The notes below the pieces were generated by a model. The model was not told where the DNA came from. It did no database searches and worked only from the letters and a program-made list of their open reading frames with translations. Position numbers and translations under genes: made by a program. Shown piece by piece: positions 17,049 to 25,866 of a DNA stretch of 64,000 bases (position 1 is the stretch's first letter; the number at the start of each line of letters is the position of its first letter). The DNA is from Lacinutrix sp. WUR7 (GTDB taxonomy: Bacteria; Bacteroidota; Bacteroidia; Flavobacteriales; Flavobacteriaceae), in NCBI RefSeq assembly GCF_016864015.1, contig NZ_CP045067.1, positions 3,110,001 through 3,174,000 of the forward strand, given 5' to 3'.

Positions 17049-17702
17049 ATGAATTTAAATGAAATATTAAACAACCGCTACACAGTTAAAGAATTTGATC
17101 CTACTAAAAAAGTATCTAATGACGATTTTGAACAAATCAAATCTTTATTACGTTTAAGTCCATCAAGTATAAACTTACAGCCTTGGCATTTTATAGTTGC
17201 TGATACGAAAGCAGGTAAAGAGCGTATTGCAAAAGGAACAGAAGGAACCTTTCCTTTTAATACTCCAAAGGTTTTAGATGCTTCCCATGTAATTGTGATT
17301 GCGGCTAAAACAGGAATTGACGAAAATTATATAAAAAGCATTCTAGATAAAGAAGACGAAGATGGGCGTTATGCAAAACAAGAATATAAAGATCAAGCTT
17401 ACGCAGGACGTATGATGTTTGCAAATCTGCATCGGTATGACCTTAAAGATGTACAACCTTGGATAGAAAAACAAGTATACCTTAATATGGGTTCTTTATT
17501 AACAGGTGCAGCAGTTTTAGGTATAGATGCTTGCCCAATGGAAGGTGTAGATGTAAAAGCTTTAGATAAAGAGTTTGGTTTACATAAAAAAGGATATACC
17601 GCTTTAGCTGTAGTGTCTTTAGGGTATAGAAAAGACACCGATTTCAATTCTAAACTTCCAAAATCTAGATTTTCAGTAGATACCATTATTACTAAATTAT
17701 AA
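17049..17702 (+). CDS. NfsB-type nitroreductase, paralogue 2
   Basis: A 217-residue nitroreductase-family flavoenzyme, a close paralogue of the protein at 13018: RYTVKEFD, LSPSSINLQPWHFIVAD, GIDACPMEGVDVKALDKEFGL and VVSLGYR. It is expected to reduce nitro groups or quinones by two-electron steps with NAD(P)H. First gene of a long plus-strand operon that runs to the aldehyde dehydrogenase at 27357 with mostly short gaps. Probably repressed by HxlR until an electrophile modifies the regulator. Confidence 0.9.
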   Translation: MNLNEILNNRYTVKEFDPTKKVSNDDFEQIKSLLRLSPSSINLQPWHFIVADTKAGKERIAKGTEGTFPFNTPKVLDASHVIVIAAKTGIDENYIKSILDKEDEDGRYAKQEYKDQAYAGRMMFANLHRYDLKDVQPWIEKQVYLNMGSLLTGAAVLGIDACPMEGVDVKALDKEFGLHKKGYTALAVVSLGYRKDTDFNSKLPKSRFSVDTIITKL

Positions 17703-17725
17703 TCTATATAAAAACCATATAAATA

Positions 17726-18649
17726 ATGAAAAAATTCTTTAAAATAATTGGAGGTATCATCGTGAGCTTGTTAGCAATTGGTGCTATACTATTTTTCTTT
17801 TTTCCAAAAGTGTTGATAGACCAAACCAATGCAAGCTATGCTAATGCAGCAAACCTGGAAAAGAAAACGGTGGAAATAAATGGATACACCGTACATTTTT
17901 ACGAAAGCAAAGCGAATGATGATAAACCAGACTTTGTACTACTTCACGGAATGGCAGACGATAAAAGTAGCTTTTTACAAACTGCTAAATTTTTATCTAA
18001 TGAGTATCATCTAATTCTTCCTGATTTGGCTGGACACGGCGATAATGAAAGAAAACAGGGACTGGATTATTCTATAGACGGACAAGCCACTTTTCTAAAA
18101 TCGTTTTTAGAGCAACTTAACGTAACAAACTTTAACCTCATAGGTAATTCGATGGGCGGACATACAGCTGCTGCCTATGCTATAAAATACCCTAATGATG
18201 TTAAAAATTTAATCTTATTAGATGCTGCGGGTATAAAAATAGATGACCACGTTGTGTATGGTGGTTTTGGTAAAAAAATTGAAAATAAAGAAGAGTTAGA
18301 TGTTGTGCTACAACGTGTTTTTTACAAAGTACCAGACCTTCCGGGACCCATAGCGAATTATATGATGGAGACTGTGAACAGCAGTAAAGATTTTGTTGAT
18401 AACACCTTGATTCCTGCTATTACTAGAGGAAAATTCTTCAATCTTAAAGACGATGTTCAGTATATAAAAGCGCCAACATTAGTATTACAAGGGAAACACG
18501 ATGAAGTGGTACGTTTTAATGTAGCTGAATACTACAAAGACCATATTCCGAATGCAACTTTAGTAGTTATCGAAAACGCAGCACATTCACCTCAATTAGA
18601 AGTTCCTGAAGAAGTGGCAAACGATATTAAAAAGTTTATAAAATTATAA
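17726..18649 (+). CDS. Alpha/beta hydrolase, membrane-anchored
   Basis: A 307-residue protein with an N-terminal signal anchor (about 5-27) and an alpha/beta-hydrolase domain: VLLHGMADD (oxyanion HG), LPDLAGHGDNE, NLIGNSMGGHTA (nucleophile Ser in GNSMGG), a QGKHDEVV acid region and ENAAHSPQLE (catalytic His). The pattern is close to C-C bond hydrolases and epoxide-hydrolase-like lipases acting on small esters or ring-cleavage products. It probably faces the periplasm. It lies 23 bases after nitroreductase 2; substrate unknown. Confidence 0.85.
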   Translation: MKKFFKIIGGIIVSLLAIGAILFFFFPKVLIDQTNASYANAANLEKKTVEINGYTVHFYESKANDDKPDFVLLHGMADDKSSFLQTAKFLSNEYHLILPDLAGHGDNERKQGLDYSIDGQATFLKSFLEQLNVTNFNLIGNSMGGHTAAAYAIKYPNDVKNLILLDAAGIKIDDHVVYGGFGKKIENKEELDVVLQRVFYKVPDLPGPIANYMMETVNSSKDFVDNTLIPAITRGKFFNLKDDVQYIKAPTLVLQGKHDEVVRFNVAEYYKDHIPNATLVVIENAAHSPQLEVPEEVANDIKKFIKL

Positions 18650-18658
18650 AAACAGATA

Positions 18659-19510
18659 ATGATGAACACTAACACAAAAACTATTCATGCAGCTATTGTG
18701 CAATATCACCGTTGGTATCTTTTTTATGAACGTGATTTTGAAAACAAGCAACGCCTAGAAAACCAGTTAGAAATTTTAGCAGATTCTATAAAAATGAAAT
18801 CTGCAGCGGGAGAAATGCAGGGCAAAGAAAATTATCCTGAAAGATTAAAAGTCTATAAAGGCTGGAAAAATGCGCATCATATCCAAAATATTACAGTTAA
18901 CAAATTAGAGGATGGTACTATTAACCTTGAGGCTGATATTGTATATCAAAATTTAAAATCAGATGGATCTAATGATAGTTACCCTTTGCATTACAGCACG
19001 TTTTTAAAAGAAGTACCTAATGCACTATTACCAGTTTTCACAGAGATAAATATTCAACCAACGGGCGAAATTAAAAATCCTACGTTTGAAGACGCCTATC
19101 CCGAAAACAGAATGTTATCGCTCATGCATTATTGGTTGTTAAATATGGAGCAATTAGATGGTAATGTGGAACCTTTTAAAGAATTATTAGCTGAAGGTTT
19201 TAAACTTAATTTTTCAACAAATAGCGAGCCTATTGTTACCATAGAACAATTAGAAGAATGGTTAAACGGAACGCCATTACAATTAACAGAAAGCAGTCAT
19301 TCACCTGAGAACTTTTCCGTAAAAGTTATTTCAGATAATCAATATGAAGTTAACGTTGATTTTGTTTGGAATGGAAAAACAAAAGACGGACAAATAGTTA
19401 CAGCAACTACAGCACACCATTGGATTGTACAGGATACTCCTAATGACAGATTTGCAAAAATAAAAGAGGTTACCATAACCCAAAAAGTACCACTAACTCC
19501 AATAAAGTAA
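18659..19510 (+). CDS. Double NTF2/SnoaL-like protein
   Basis: 283 residues without signal peptide. The sequence reads as two NTF2-like halves: about 8-140 (AIVQYHRWYLFYERDFENKQRLENQLEIL then mixed strands) and about 155-280 (MLSLMHYWLLNMEQLDGNVEPFKELLAEGFKLNFS, then ATTAHHWIVQD and AKIKEVTITQ). SnoaL-like folds serve as small-molecule cyclases, isomerases or binding proteins. No catalytic residue can be assigned. It lies nine bases after the hydrolase. Confidence 0.65.
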   Translation: MMNTNTKTIHAAIVQYHRWYLFYERDFENKQRLENQLEILADSIKMKSAAGEMQGKENYPERLKVYKGWKNAHHIQNITVNKLEDGTINLEADIVYQNLKSDGSNDSYPLHYSTFLKEVPNALLPVFTEINIQPTGEIKNPTFEDAYPENRMLSLMHYWLLNMEQLDGNVEPFKELLAEGFKLNFSTNSEPIVTIEQLEEWLNGTPLQLTESSHSPENFSVKVISDNQYEVNVDFVWNGKTKDGQIVTATTAHHWIVQDTPNDRFAKIKEVTITQKVPLTPIK

Positions 19511-19535
19511 TTACACTCTTTATAAACACATAATT

Positions 19536-20159
19536 ATGAAAAGCACCATAGTAAAATTCACAGCAAAACCAGAACACGCAACTAGTTTTGCAGCAACCTT
19601 AAAAGAAGCACAAGCAGCGACACGAAAAGAAGCTGGTAATAAAGAAATTAAAGTATTTGTATCGAATACAGATGCCAATGTATTTTTTGTTTACGAACGT
19701 TGGGCAGACAAAGCTGCAATAACCTCTCACGATAACGAGTCGCACACAAAAAAGTTAATGGAAGTAGGGCAAACAGCTTTGCAAATCGCTCCAGATTTTT
19801 ATTTTTTAGGGGATACCAATCCTTTACCAGATCGTTCTAAATCTCCAAATGCTGAAGATGAATTATTCATTATTTTCTTCATATTTAAGTTGAAGTCGGG
19901 TTATAAAAAACAAGTTTTAGCACAGTTTGAAGATCATGTTACCAACACAAGAAAAGAGGAGCAAGGAAACATTCTTTTTGATTTATACACGGTAGACGAC
20001 CAAGAAGATACTTTGGCGGTTTATGAACATTGGAGAACAGCATCAGATGTTTGGGACATTCATTTTTATCAACCATATGCAATGAAAACAGGTAAATTGT
20101 TGGAAGAAGCTGTAGAGGGAGATTTAAAACAGTATATGAATTTTGTAACAGAAATTTAA
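19536..20159 (+). CDS. Tandem ABM-domain monooxygenase-like protein
   Basis: A 207-residue protein with two antibiotic-biosynthesis-monooxygenase (ABM) units. The first (about 3-90) has KFTAKPEHATSFAATL, KVFVSNTDANVFFVYERW and DNESHTKKL. The second (about 105-205) has IFKLKSGYKKQVLAQFEDH, NILFDLYTVDDQEDTLAVYEHW and HFYQPY. ABM proteins are cofactor-free quinol or anthrone monooxygenases, or heme-degrading and related enzymes. The quinol-oxygenase type would fit an operon of quinone reductases. Both units keep the strand-ending YE.W/YEHW motif. Confidence 0.8.
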   Translation: MKSTIVKFTAKPEHATSFAATLKEAQAATRKEAGNKEIKVFVSNTDANVFFVYERWADKAAITSHDNESHTKKLMEVGQTALQIAPDFYFLGDTNPLPDRSKSPNAEDELFIIFFIFKLKSGYKKQVLAQFEDHVTNTRKEEQGNILFDLYTVDDQEDTLAVYEHWRTASDVWDIHFYQPYAMKTGKLLEEAVEGDLKQYMNFVTEI

Positions 20160-20171
20160 AAATTTTTTAAA

Positions 20172-21074
20172 ATGAAAAATATAATTACAGCACTAGTTTA
20201 CGGAATTATCGTTGCAGTTGGTATTCAGGAAATTTCTTCTCAAGAACCAAGTATGAGAACTTTTAATGAAAACACAAAAGCAGTACAATTAGATAAGGGT
20301 ACGATGCAAATTTTTGATTACGGTCAAACTAAAGTTCACGTTTACGAAACCAAAGGGTTTTTTAATACACACGCTTTTTTTATTGAAAAAAACGGAAAAG
20401 GAGTATTGATTGAAACACCACCTATGAAAGATAATTACAAGGAACTTGTAAATTATATTGTTGATATAGGTTACACAAATATTGATGTGATGGTTTCTTA
20501 TCATTTAATAGGTAAGCACTTTTTTGATACGGACAAACTAAAATTCAACCATATATATTCTAATCAAGAATCTTTAGATTATATGACGAATTCTGGTAAT
20601 GAATCGCTCTCAAAATTAGCAGAAGTTTCAAGTGAAGATCTAGACGAAACTACAATAGTACCAACCGATTTGCTAGAAGCAGGAGCACAAGAAATTTCAG
20701 GAATTCCTTTTATTATTACGCCAACTGGTTTTGGTTTTGATGTAGAAATGCCAGAAATAAAGGCGGTCCACTTGCATATGGTTGGGCACGATAACCATAC
20801 TATGATTTTTAATTCTGAATTTATAGACACCGTAATTAACGAGCTTTCCGCTTTTCAAGAAAAAGGGTATGCGACCTATTTTTCTTCACACAGTGCACCC
20901 GAAACTTCGGGAGATGTGACCGTTAAAATCAACTATCTTAAAGAGATGAAAGCTATTCTTTCAGCTTCTAAAAATAGCGAAGAATTTATTCAGAAAATGG
21001 ATAAAGCCTATCCTAATTTTGGTTGGAGAAATTACTTATTAGGAAGTGCAAATATGTTGTTTACTGAAAACTAA
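20172..21074 (+). CDS. Exported metallo-beta-lactamase-fold-like protein
   Basis: A 300-residue protein with an N-terminal signal (ends SSQ, about residue 24). The opening (QTKVHVYETKGFFNTHAFFIEKNGKGVLIETPP) and the helix after it look like the first half of an MBL fold. The usual HxHxDH is degenerate (YHLIGKHFFD), but later His residues (HMVGHDNHTMIF, SSHSAPE) remain. It may be a divergent MBL hydrolase with altered metal binding, or a fold relative that lost activity. It lies 12 bases after the ABM protein. Confidence 0.65.
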   Translation: MKNIITALVYGIIVAVGIQEISSQEPSMRTFNENTKAVQLDKGTMQIFDYGQTKVHVYETKGFFNTHAFFIEKNGKGVLIETPPMKDNYKELVNYIVDIGYTNIDVMVSYHLIGKHFFDTDKLKFNHIYSNQESLDYMTNSGNESLSKLAEVSSEDLDETTIVPTDLLEAGAQEISGIPFIITPTGFGFDVEMPEIKAVHLHMVGHDNHTMIFNSEFIDTVINELSAFQEKGYATYFSSHSAPETSGDVTVKINYLKEMKAILSASKNSEEFIQKMDKAYPNFGWRNYLLGSANMLFTEN

Positions 21075-21102
21075 TTCAGTTGAACAAAAAAAATCAACCA
21101 TT

Positions 21103-21957
21103 ATGAAAAAACTAATACTATTATTTTCTTTAGCGCTTTTCGCTAGCTGCGGAAATGAGACTAAAAAAGAAGCAATGTCAACTTCGGAAGAAGCACACGG
21201 ACATTCACATTCTGAAGGTGCGGACGAACACGGTTTGGCACCTCATACCGAAAATACCATTCATCAATATGCACCAACGGTTGCCTTATTAAATAGTATT
21301 TATGAAGGTGATATTACCCCGCAACAAATGGTACAGCAAGGTAACATTGGTATTGGAACCGTAAATCATTTGGCTGGCGAATTGGTTGCTGTAGATGGAG
21401 TGGTTTATACGATTGATGCCGAAGGCGGAATCGCAGAAGCACCAGACGATTTAGAATCTCCGAATATGACGATGATAAATTTTCAACCGAAACAAACCGT
21501 AACTGTTGAAAATATTGAGTCTTATGAAGACTTAACTAGAGAGCTTCAAAAATATTCAACCTCTAAAAATAGCTTTTACGCATATAGAATTAAGGGTGAA
21601 TTTAAGCACTTAAAAATGGCTTCAGCGCACAAGGTAGAGAACGAAGATGTGTCTTTATTTGAATATTTAGACACACGTGTTATGTACACTAGAGACAACA
21701 TTAAAGGGACTTTGGTTGGTTTATTTACACCAGATTATCTAGGAAACATCGTAATTCCTGGAATGCATTTTCACTTTTTATCAGATGATATAAAATTGGG
21801 CGGACATTTAGAAGACATCAAATTTGATAAGCTTTCTATTGAAATTCAAGAAGTAAACCAAGTGAATTTACAACTTCCAGAAACTGAAAAATTCAGAAAT
21901 AAAGATTTAAAACAAGGTGCAGCACCAAAGGCTACAGCAAAACAAAATGGTAAATAA
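21103..21957 (+). CDS. budA: Acetolactate decarboxylase, predicted lipoprotein
   Basis: A 284-residue protein starting at ATG 21103, chosen because it gives a lipobox signal (LFASC). The mature part is an alpha-acetolactate decarboxylase: GNIGIGTVNHLAGELVAVDGVVY, the central MINFQPKQTV block and GMHFHFLSDDIKLGGHL, whose His 222, 224 and 235 are the zinc ligands of the family. The enzyme turns acetolactate into acetoin and is normally cytosolic; a lipid-anchored form in an electrophile operon is unusual. It has a His-rich linker after the lipid anchor (HGHSHSEGADEHG). It follows the MBL-like gene after 28 bases. Confidence 0.85.
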   Translation: MKKLILLFSLALFASCGNETKKEAMSTSEEAHGHSHSEGADEHGLAPHTENTIHQYAPTVALLNSIYEGDITPQQMVQQGNIGIGTVNHLAGELVAVDGVVYTIDAEGGIAEAPDDLESPNMTMINFQPKQTVTVENIESYEDLTRELQKYSTSKNSFYAYRIKGEFKHLKMASAHKVENEDVSLFEYLDTRVMYTRDNIKGTLVGLFTPDYLGNIVIPGMHFHFLSDDIKLGGHLEDIKFDKLSIEIQEVNQVNLQLPETEKFRNKDLKQGAAPKATAKQNGK

Positions 21958-21964
21958 TAATAGA

Positions 21965-23212
21965 ATGAAGAAGTACATAATTTTAGTTTTAGCATTGTCT
22001 TTCTCTTTTGCAAGCATTGCGCAAAACACAAAGGAAGATAACTATAAAACAGGCGTAAAAATTGTAAACGAGGTAAATGGCGATGGCGCTTCCAAAGGTC
22101 TGGAAGCTGCTTTTAAAAGCGTGTCTCCAGATATGGCAGATTATATTATTCGTTATGGTTTTGGAGAAATATATAGCAGACCGGGTTTAGATTTTAAGAC
22201 AAAAGAATTATTAATAATAGCTAGTCTTACTACACAAGCCAATGCAAAATCGCAATTAAAGTCGCATATGAAAGCTGCACTTAACCTTGGTGTAACCCCA
22301 GATGAGATTTCTGAAACGATGATTTTGTTAAGTCTCTATACTGGTTTTCCTGCAGCAAACAATGGGATTTTTGCTTTGAAAGAAGTTTTAGATGAAACTA
22401 ATTATGCTGCTTCTTTTAAAACAAATTCAACGAATCAATTAATTAAAAACTGGGAATTAGAGGGTTTTGCTATGCCAGAATCTATAGTAGCTTCTCCAAC
22501 TGAAGATTGGTTGTATGTTTCTAACGTAAATCAGAATGAAAAGGGATATATAAGCCGAATTACAAAAGCCGGTAAAGTAGATAATTATAAATGGGTTACA
22601 GGTTTAAATAACCCTGCTGGTTTAGCTTTATACCAAGACAATTTGTATGTAGGTGATGGTAAGGAACTTCATATAATTGATGTAAAAAAAGGTAAGCTCA
22701 TAAATAGCTTTACATCAACAGATGTGGTTTCATTAAATGATGTTGTAGTTTCTAAAACTGGACAGGTTTTTATCTCTGATATTGCAGGCGGAAAAATTTT
22801 CACCTTAGAAAATAACAAACTAGAGATTTGGTTTCAAACACCAGAAGTTAAGCATCCTAATGGTGTTTTTATTCAAGATGATAATTTGGTTATTGCCAAT
22901 TTTGGTGCCGAATTATCTTTATCCTTAACTCCTGATAAATATGGAAGTATTTATAAAGTAAACCTAAAAGATAAAACATTTTCAATGCTTAAAAGTTCTT
23001 ATCAATTAGGTGCTTTAGATGGATTAACGGCAGTTAAAGATGGTTATTTAGTAACAGGAGGTACAGTAAGTGATTTGTTTTTTATTAATAAGGATACTCG
23101 AAAAAGAATAGGAACATTTCCAAAAGGATTGGCAGATATCAGTATAGAAAATTACACATTGTATGCGCCAATTCTTTTTAGTAATAAAATTGAATCTTTT
23201 TCACTGCCATGA
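21965..23212 (+). CDS. Exported carboxymuconolactone-decarboxylase/beta-propeller fusion
   Basis: A 415-residue protein starting at ATG 21965, with a signal peptide ending SIAQ. Residues about 30-140 form a CMD domain (SRPGLDFKTKELLIIASLTTQANAKSQLKSHMKAALNLG...EI) without the CxxC of AhpD-type members, so a decarboxylase-like or structural role is likelier than peroxidase. Residues about 160-415 form an SMP-30/NHL-like six-blade propeller (LEGFAMPESIVASPTEDWLYVSNV; GLNNPAGLALYQDNLYVGD; GVFIQDDNLVIANFG). SMP-30 relatives include lactonases. CMD and lactonase-like parts in one chain suggest sequential action on lactones. It lies seven bases after budA. Confidence 0.8.
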   Translation: MKKYIILVLALSFSFASIAQNTKEDNYKTGVKIVNEVNGDGASKGLEAAFKSVSPDMADYIIRYGFGEIYSRPGLDFKTKELLIIASLTTQANAKSQLKSHMKAALNLGVTPDEISETMILLSLYTGFPAANNGIFALKEVLDETNYAASFKTNSTNQLIKNWELEGFAMPESIVASPTEDWLYVSNVNQNEKGYISRITKAGKVDNYKWVTGLNNPAGLALYQDNLYVGDGKELHIIDVKKGKLINSFTSTDVVSLNDVVVSKTGQVFISDIAGGKIFTLENNKLEIWFQTPEVKHPNGVFIQDDNLVIANFGAELSLSLTPDKYGSIYKVNLKDKTFSMLKSSYQLGALDGLTAVKDGYLVTGGTVSDLFFINKDTRKRIGTFPKGLADISIENYTLYAPILFSNKIESFSLP

Positions 23213-23299
23213 GATCTCAGTACAAGTAAAAAAGTTGATGAGAAGTAACAAGACATCATCATAAAAAAAGAAGATTTAATCAATAAAAAACACACCATA

Positions 23300-24241
23300 A
23301 TGAAAGCAATATTATTAGAAAAAGCAGGAGGACCAGAAAACCTACATTTAGCAGAAGTTAAAAAACCGAGTATAAAAGAGAACGAAGTATTAGTTGCTGT
23401 TAAAGCAATTTCTTTAAACCCAGCAGATGTAAAACCAAAGTACGCAGATGCAATGCTAAGTATGATGTACGGTAAAGAACGACCAATAATTTTAGGTTGG
23501 GACATTGCAGGTACAATTACAGAAGTTGGTGCGACAGTTACCAATTTAAAAGTTGGCGATAAGGTCTTCGGAATGGTAAACTTTCCAGGTGTTGGTAATG
23601 CTTACGCAGAATTTGTTGCTGCTCCTGAAGCACATTTAGCGGTAATGCCCAATAACGTTTCTTTTGAAGAAGCTGCAGCAACGACATTGGCAGCCTTAAC
23701 CGCATTACAAATTTTATCAGGAAAAGTTAAAAAAGGCGACAGAGTTTTAATACAAGCGGGTTCTGGTGGCGTTGGTCACTTTGCAATACAAATAGCAAAA
23801 AGCTTCGGAGCGTATGTAATTACTACAGCTTCAGCAAAAAACAAAGATTTTGTATTGTCTATTGGTGCAGATGAAGCTATTGATTATCACACACAAAAAT
23901 TTGAAGAAATTTTATCAGATATCGACTTTGTATTAGATACACAAGGTGGTATAGTTTTAGAAAATTCAGTAAAAGTTTTAAAAAATGGCGGAGCAATTAT
24001 AACCACGGTCGCACCAGATTTACAAGAAGAAGTTAAGGCTGTAGCCGAAAAAGAAAACAAAACAATAACTAATATTTTAGTGCATTCTAGTGCCGAAGAT
24101 ATGTACACCTTAAAAGGGATGCTAGAAAGCGGAGCTATAAAACCAAACATCTATAAAACCTTTGCTTTTGAAGACATGGCAGACGCCCATAGAGAAGTTG
24201 AAAAAGGAAGAACAGTTGGTAAAGTGATTGTTACTATTTAA
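23300..24241 (+). CDS. MDR-family NADPH:quinone reductase-like enzyme
   Basis: A 313-residue medium-chain reductase with GGPENLHLAEVKKPSI, VAVKAISLNPADVK, ILGWDIAGTI and VLIQAGSGGVGHFAIQIAK (nucleotide-binding glycines). Zinc-binding cysteines are absent, as in quinone oxidoreductases (zeta-crystallin type). It is shorter than the MDR enzyme at 13704 and only loosely similar. Within the HxlR-type operon it would add another one-step quinone or enone reduction. An 87-base gap precedes it without a recognisable promoter. Confidence 0.85.
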   Translation: MKAILLEKAGGPENLHLAEVKKPSIKENEVLVAVKAISLNPADVKPKYADAMLSMMYGKERPIILGWDIAGTITEVGATVTNLKVGDKVFGMVNFPGVGNAYAEFVAAPEAHLAVMPNNVSFEEAAATTLAALTALQILSGKVKKGDRVLIQAGSGGVGHFAIQIAKSFGAYVITTASAKNKDFVLSIGADEAIDYHTQKFEEILSDIDFVLDTQGGIVLENSVKVLKNGGAIITTVAPDLQEEVKAVAEKENKTITNILVHSSAEDMYTLKGMLESGAIKPNIYKTFAFEDMADAHREVEKGRTVGKVIVTI

Positions 24242-24254
24242 GAGCATTTTGGTT

Positions 24255-25193
24255 ATGGATAATAATAATTCTACAAACGCTTTAATTTTTAACAAAGATG
24301 CATCAAACCACAAGAAAAGACCTTTTCTAGTAGATAAAGAAGAGTATCCTTTTAAAAGTAATTGGTATGACAAAGATGGTGTTTCGATGCACTACATAGA
24401 TGAAGGAAAAGGCATACCTATTGTATTAGCACACGGAAACCCAGAATGGTCATTTATATATAGAAATATTATAAAAGAGTTATCTGGTGAAGCAAGATTA
24501 ATAGCTTATGATTTACCAGGTTTTGGATTTTCAGATACGCCTAAAAATTTTGATTATACTCCGCAAGAGCACGCAAAATGGGTGAAATCTTTGGTGCTTG
24601 ATTATTTAAAACTTGAAAAGTTTATTTTGGTTGTGCAAGATTGGGGCGGACCAACCGCATTGCATCTTGCTACAAATCAACCCGATAGGATTCTAGGAAT
24701 CGTTATTTCTAATACTTGGGCGTGGAAAGCCAATAAAGAGTCTGAAAAATTTTCTAATTTCTTTAAAACGGAAGAAGGAAAGAGACTTATTTATGAGGAA
24801 AATTATTTTGTAAGAACATTGCTTTTAAAAAGTATGAATAAAAAATCTGGCAATAATCAAGCGATTATTGATGCTTATGAAATGGTATTTCCAACACCAG
24901 AATCTAGAAAAGGAACATTGATTTTTCCACAGCATATTACACTTTCAGAATCTTGGTTCCTGGAAATAGAAGAAAAATTACATCTTTTAGCAGACAAACC
25001 AGTGGAGTTGATCTTTGGTGAGAAAAATAGAACTCTAGGAAATCCAGAATCGATTGCTAAATGGCGTTCTTATTATCCAAATGCAAATGTGCAATTATTG
25101 CCAAATGCAGATCATTTTACACAAGAGGAAAGCCCTGAGAGTTTTGTGTTTGCACTTAGACGAATATTAAAAGAGAATAAGAATTCTATATAA
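24255..25193 (+). CDS. Haloalkane dehalogenase-like alpha/beta hydrolase
   Basis: A 312-residue protein; ATG 24255 preferred. It has the haloalkane-dehalogenase pattern: HGNPEWSF at 60-67 (Asn62 and its neighbours shape the halide and oxyanion site), YDLPGFGFSD, and VVQDWGG with nucleophile Asp129 and halide-holding Trp130 in place of the Ser of esterases. LIFGEKNRTLG supplies an acid, and NADHFTQEE the catalytic His287. These enzymes hydrolyse carbon-halogen bonds to alcohols. Fluoroacetate dehalogenases and epoxide hydrolases share the Asp nucleophile, so the substrate is open. A marine-type host and the detox operon fit halogenated compounds. Confidence 0.8.
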   Translation: MDNNNSTNALIFNKDASNHKKRPFLVDKEEYPFKSNWYDKDGVSMHYIDEGKGIPIVLAHGNPEWSFIYRNIIKELSGEARLIAYDLPGFGFSDTPKNFDYTPQEHAKWVKSLVLDYLKLEKFILVVQDWGGPTALHLATNQPDRILGIVISNTWAWKANKESEKFSNFFKTEEGKRLIYEENYFVRTLLLKSMNKKSGNNQAIIDAYEMVFPTPESRKGTLIFPQHITLSESWFLEIEEKLHLLADKPVELIFGEKNRTLGNPESIAKWRSYYPNANVQLLPNADHFTQEESPESFVFALRRILKENKNSI

Positions 25194-25217
25194 ATAATAA
25201 TAAAAAAACGAGATAAA

Positions 25218-25811
25218 ATGAAATATGAAATTTCAATGTTTTCTGATTTTCAATGCCCTTATTGCTATATAGCAAAAGGAACTATGGATAGCCTGAAAAA
25301 AGAATATGATATTGAAATTAACTTTAGAGGATATGAAATTCATTCAGACATACCTGAAAACGGTATTCCCTCAAAAGATTATTTTCCAAATGCAAAACAG
25401 AAAAATATTCAGCTACAAGAATTTGGACGTCAATTCGGTTATGAATTTGCAGATATAACTACTATGCCTAATTCTAACAAAGCATTACAGGTTGCAGAGT
25501 ATGCTAAAGAGGTAAACAAATCGGATGCCTTTAATACACTAATGTACGAAGCATTCTTTTTTAAAGACATAAACATAAGTTTGGTTCCTGAAATAAAAAA
25601 AATGGCATTGTCAGTAGGTATTTCAGAAGTAGAAGTTGATCAGGTTTTTGCTACAAATAAGTATAAAGAAATATTAGAATCCAATAAAATATTTTGTAGA
25701 GATAATAATATTTCTAGTGTTCCAACTTTTATTATTAATAATAAAATTATAGTGGTTGGAGCTCAAAGTGCTGAAAATTTCAGAAAAGTCTTTGAAGAAT
25801 TAAAAGCATAA
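25218..25811 (+). CDS. DsbA-family FrnE-like oxidoreductase
   Basis: A 197-residue cytosolic protein (no signal) of the DsbA/2-hydroxychromene isomerase/FrnE group: SDFQCPYCYIAKG with a CPYC active site (about residues 14-17), a helical insert and the cis-Pro strand SSVPTFIINNK near residue 165. FrnE-like proteins act as disulfide isomerases or as polyketide- and ring-modifying enzymes; the CxxC suggests thiol chemistry. It lies 24 bases after the dehalogenase-like gene in the same operon. Confidence 0.85.
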   Translation: MKYEISMFSDFQCPYCYIAKGTMDSLKKEYDIEINFRGYEIHSDIPENGIPSKDYFPNAKQKNIQLQEFGRQFGYEFADITTMPNSNKALQVAEYAKEVNKSDAFNTLMYEAFFFKDINISLVPEIKKMALSVGISEVEVDQVFATNKYKEILESNKIFCRDNNISSVPTFIINNKIIVVGAQSAENFRKVFEELKA

Positions 25812-25866
25812 ATAAACAGTAACGATTATATAAAATTTTTATAAGAACATATAAAACATACCGAAA

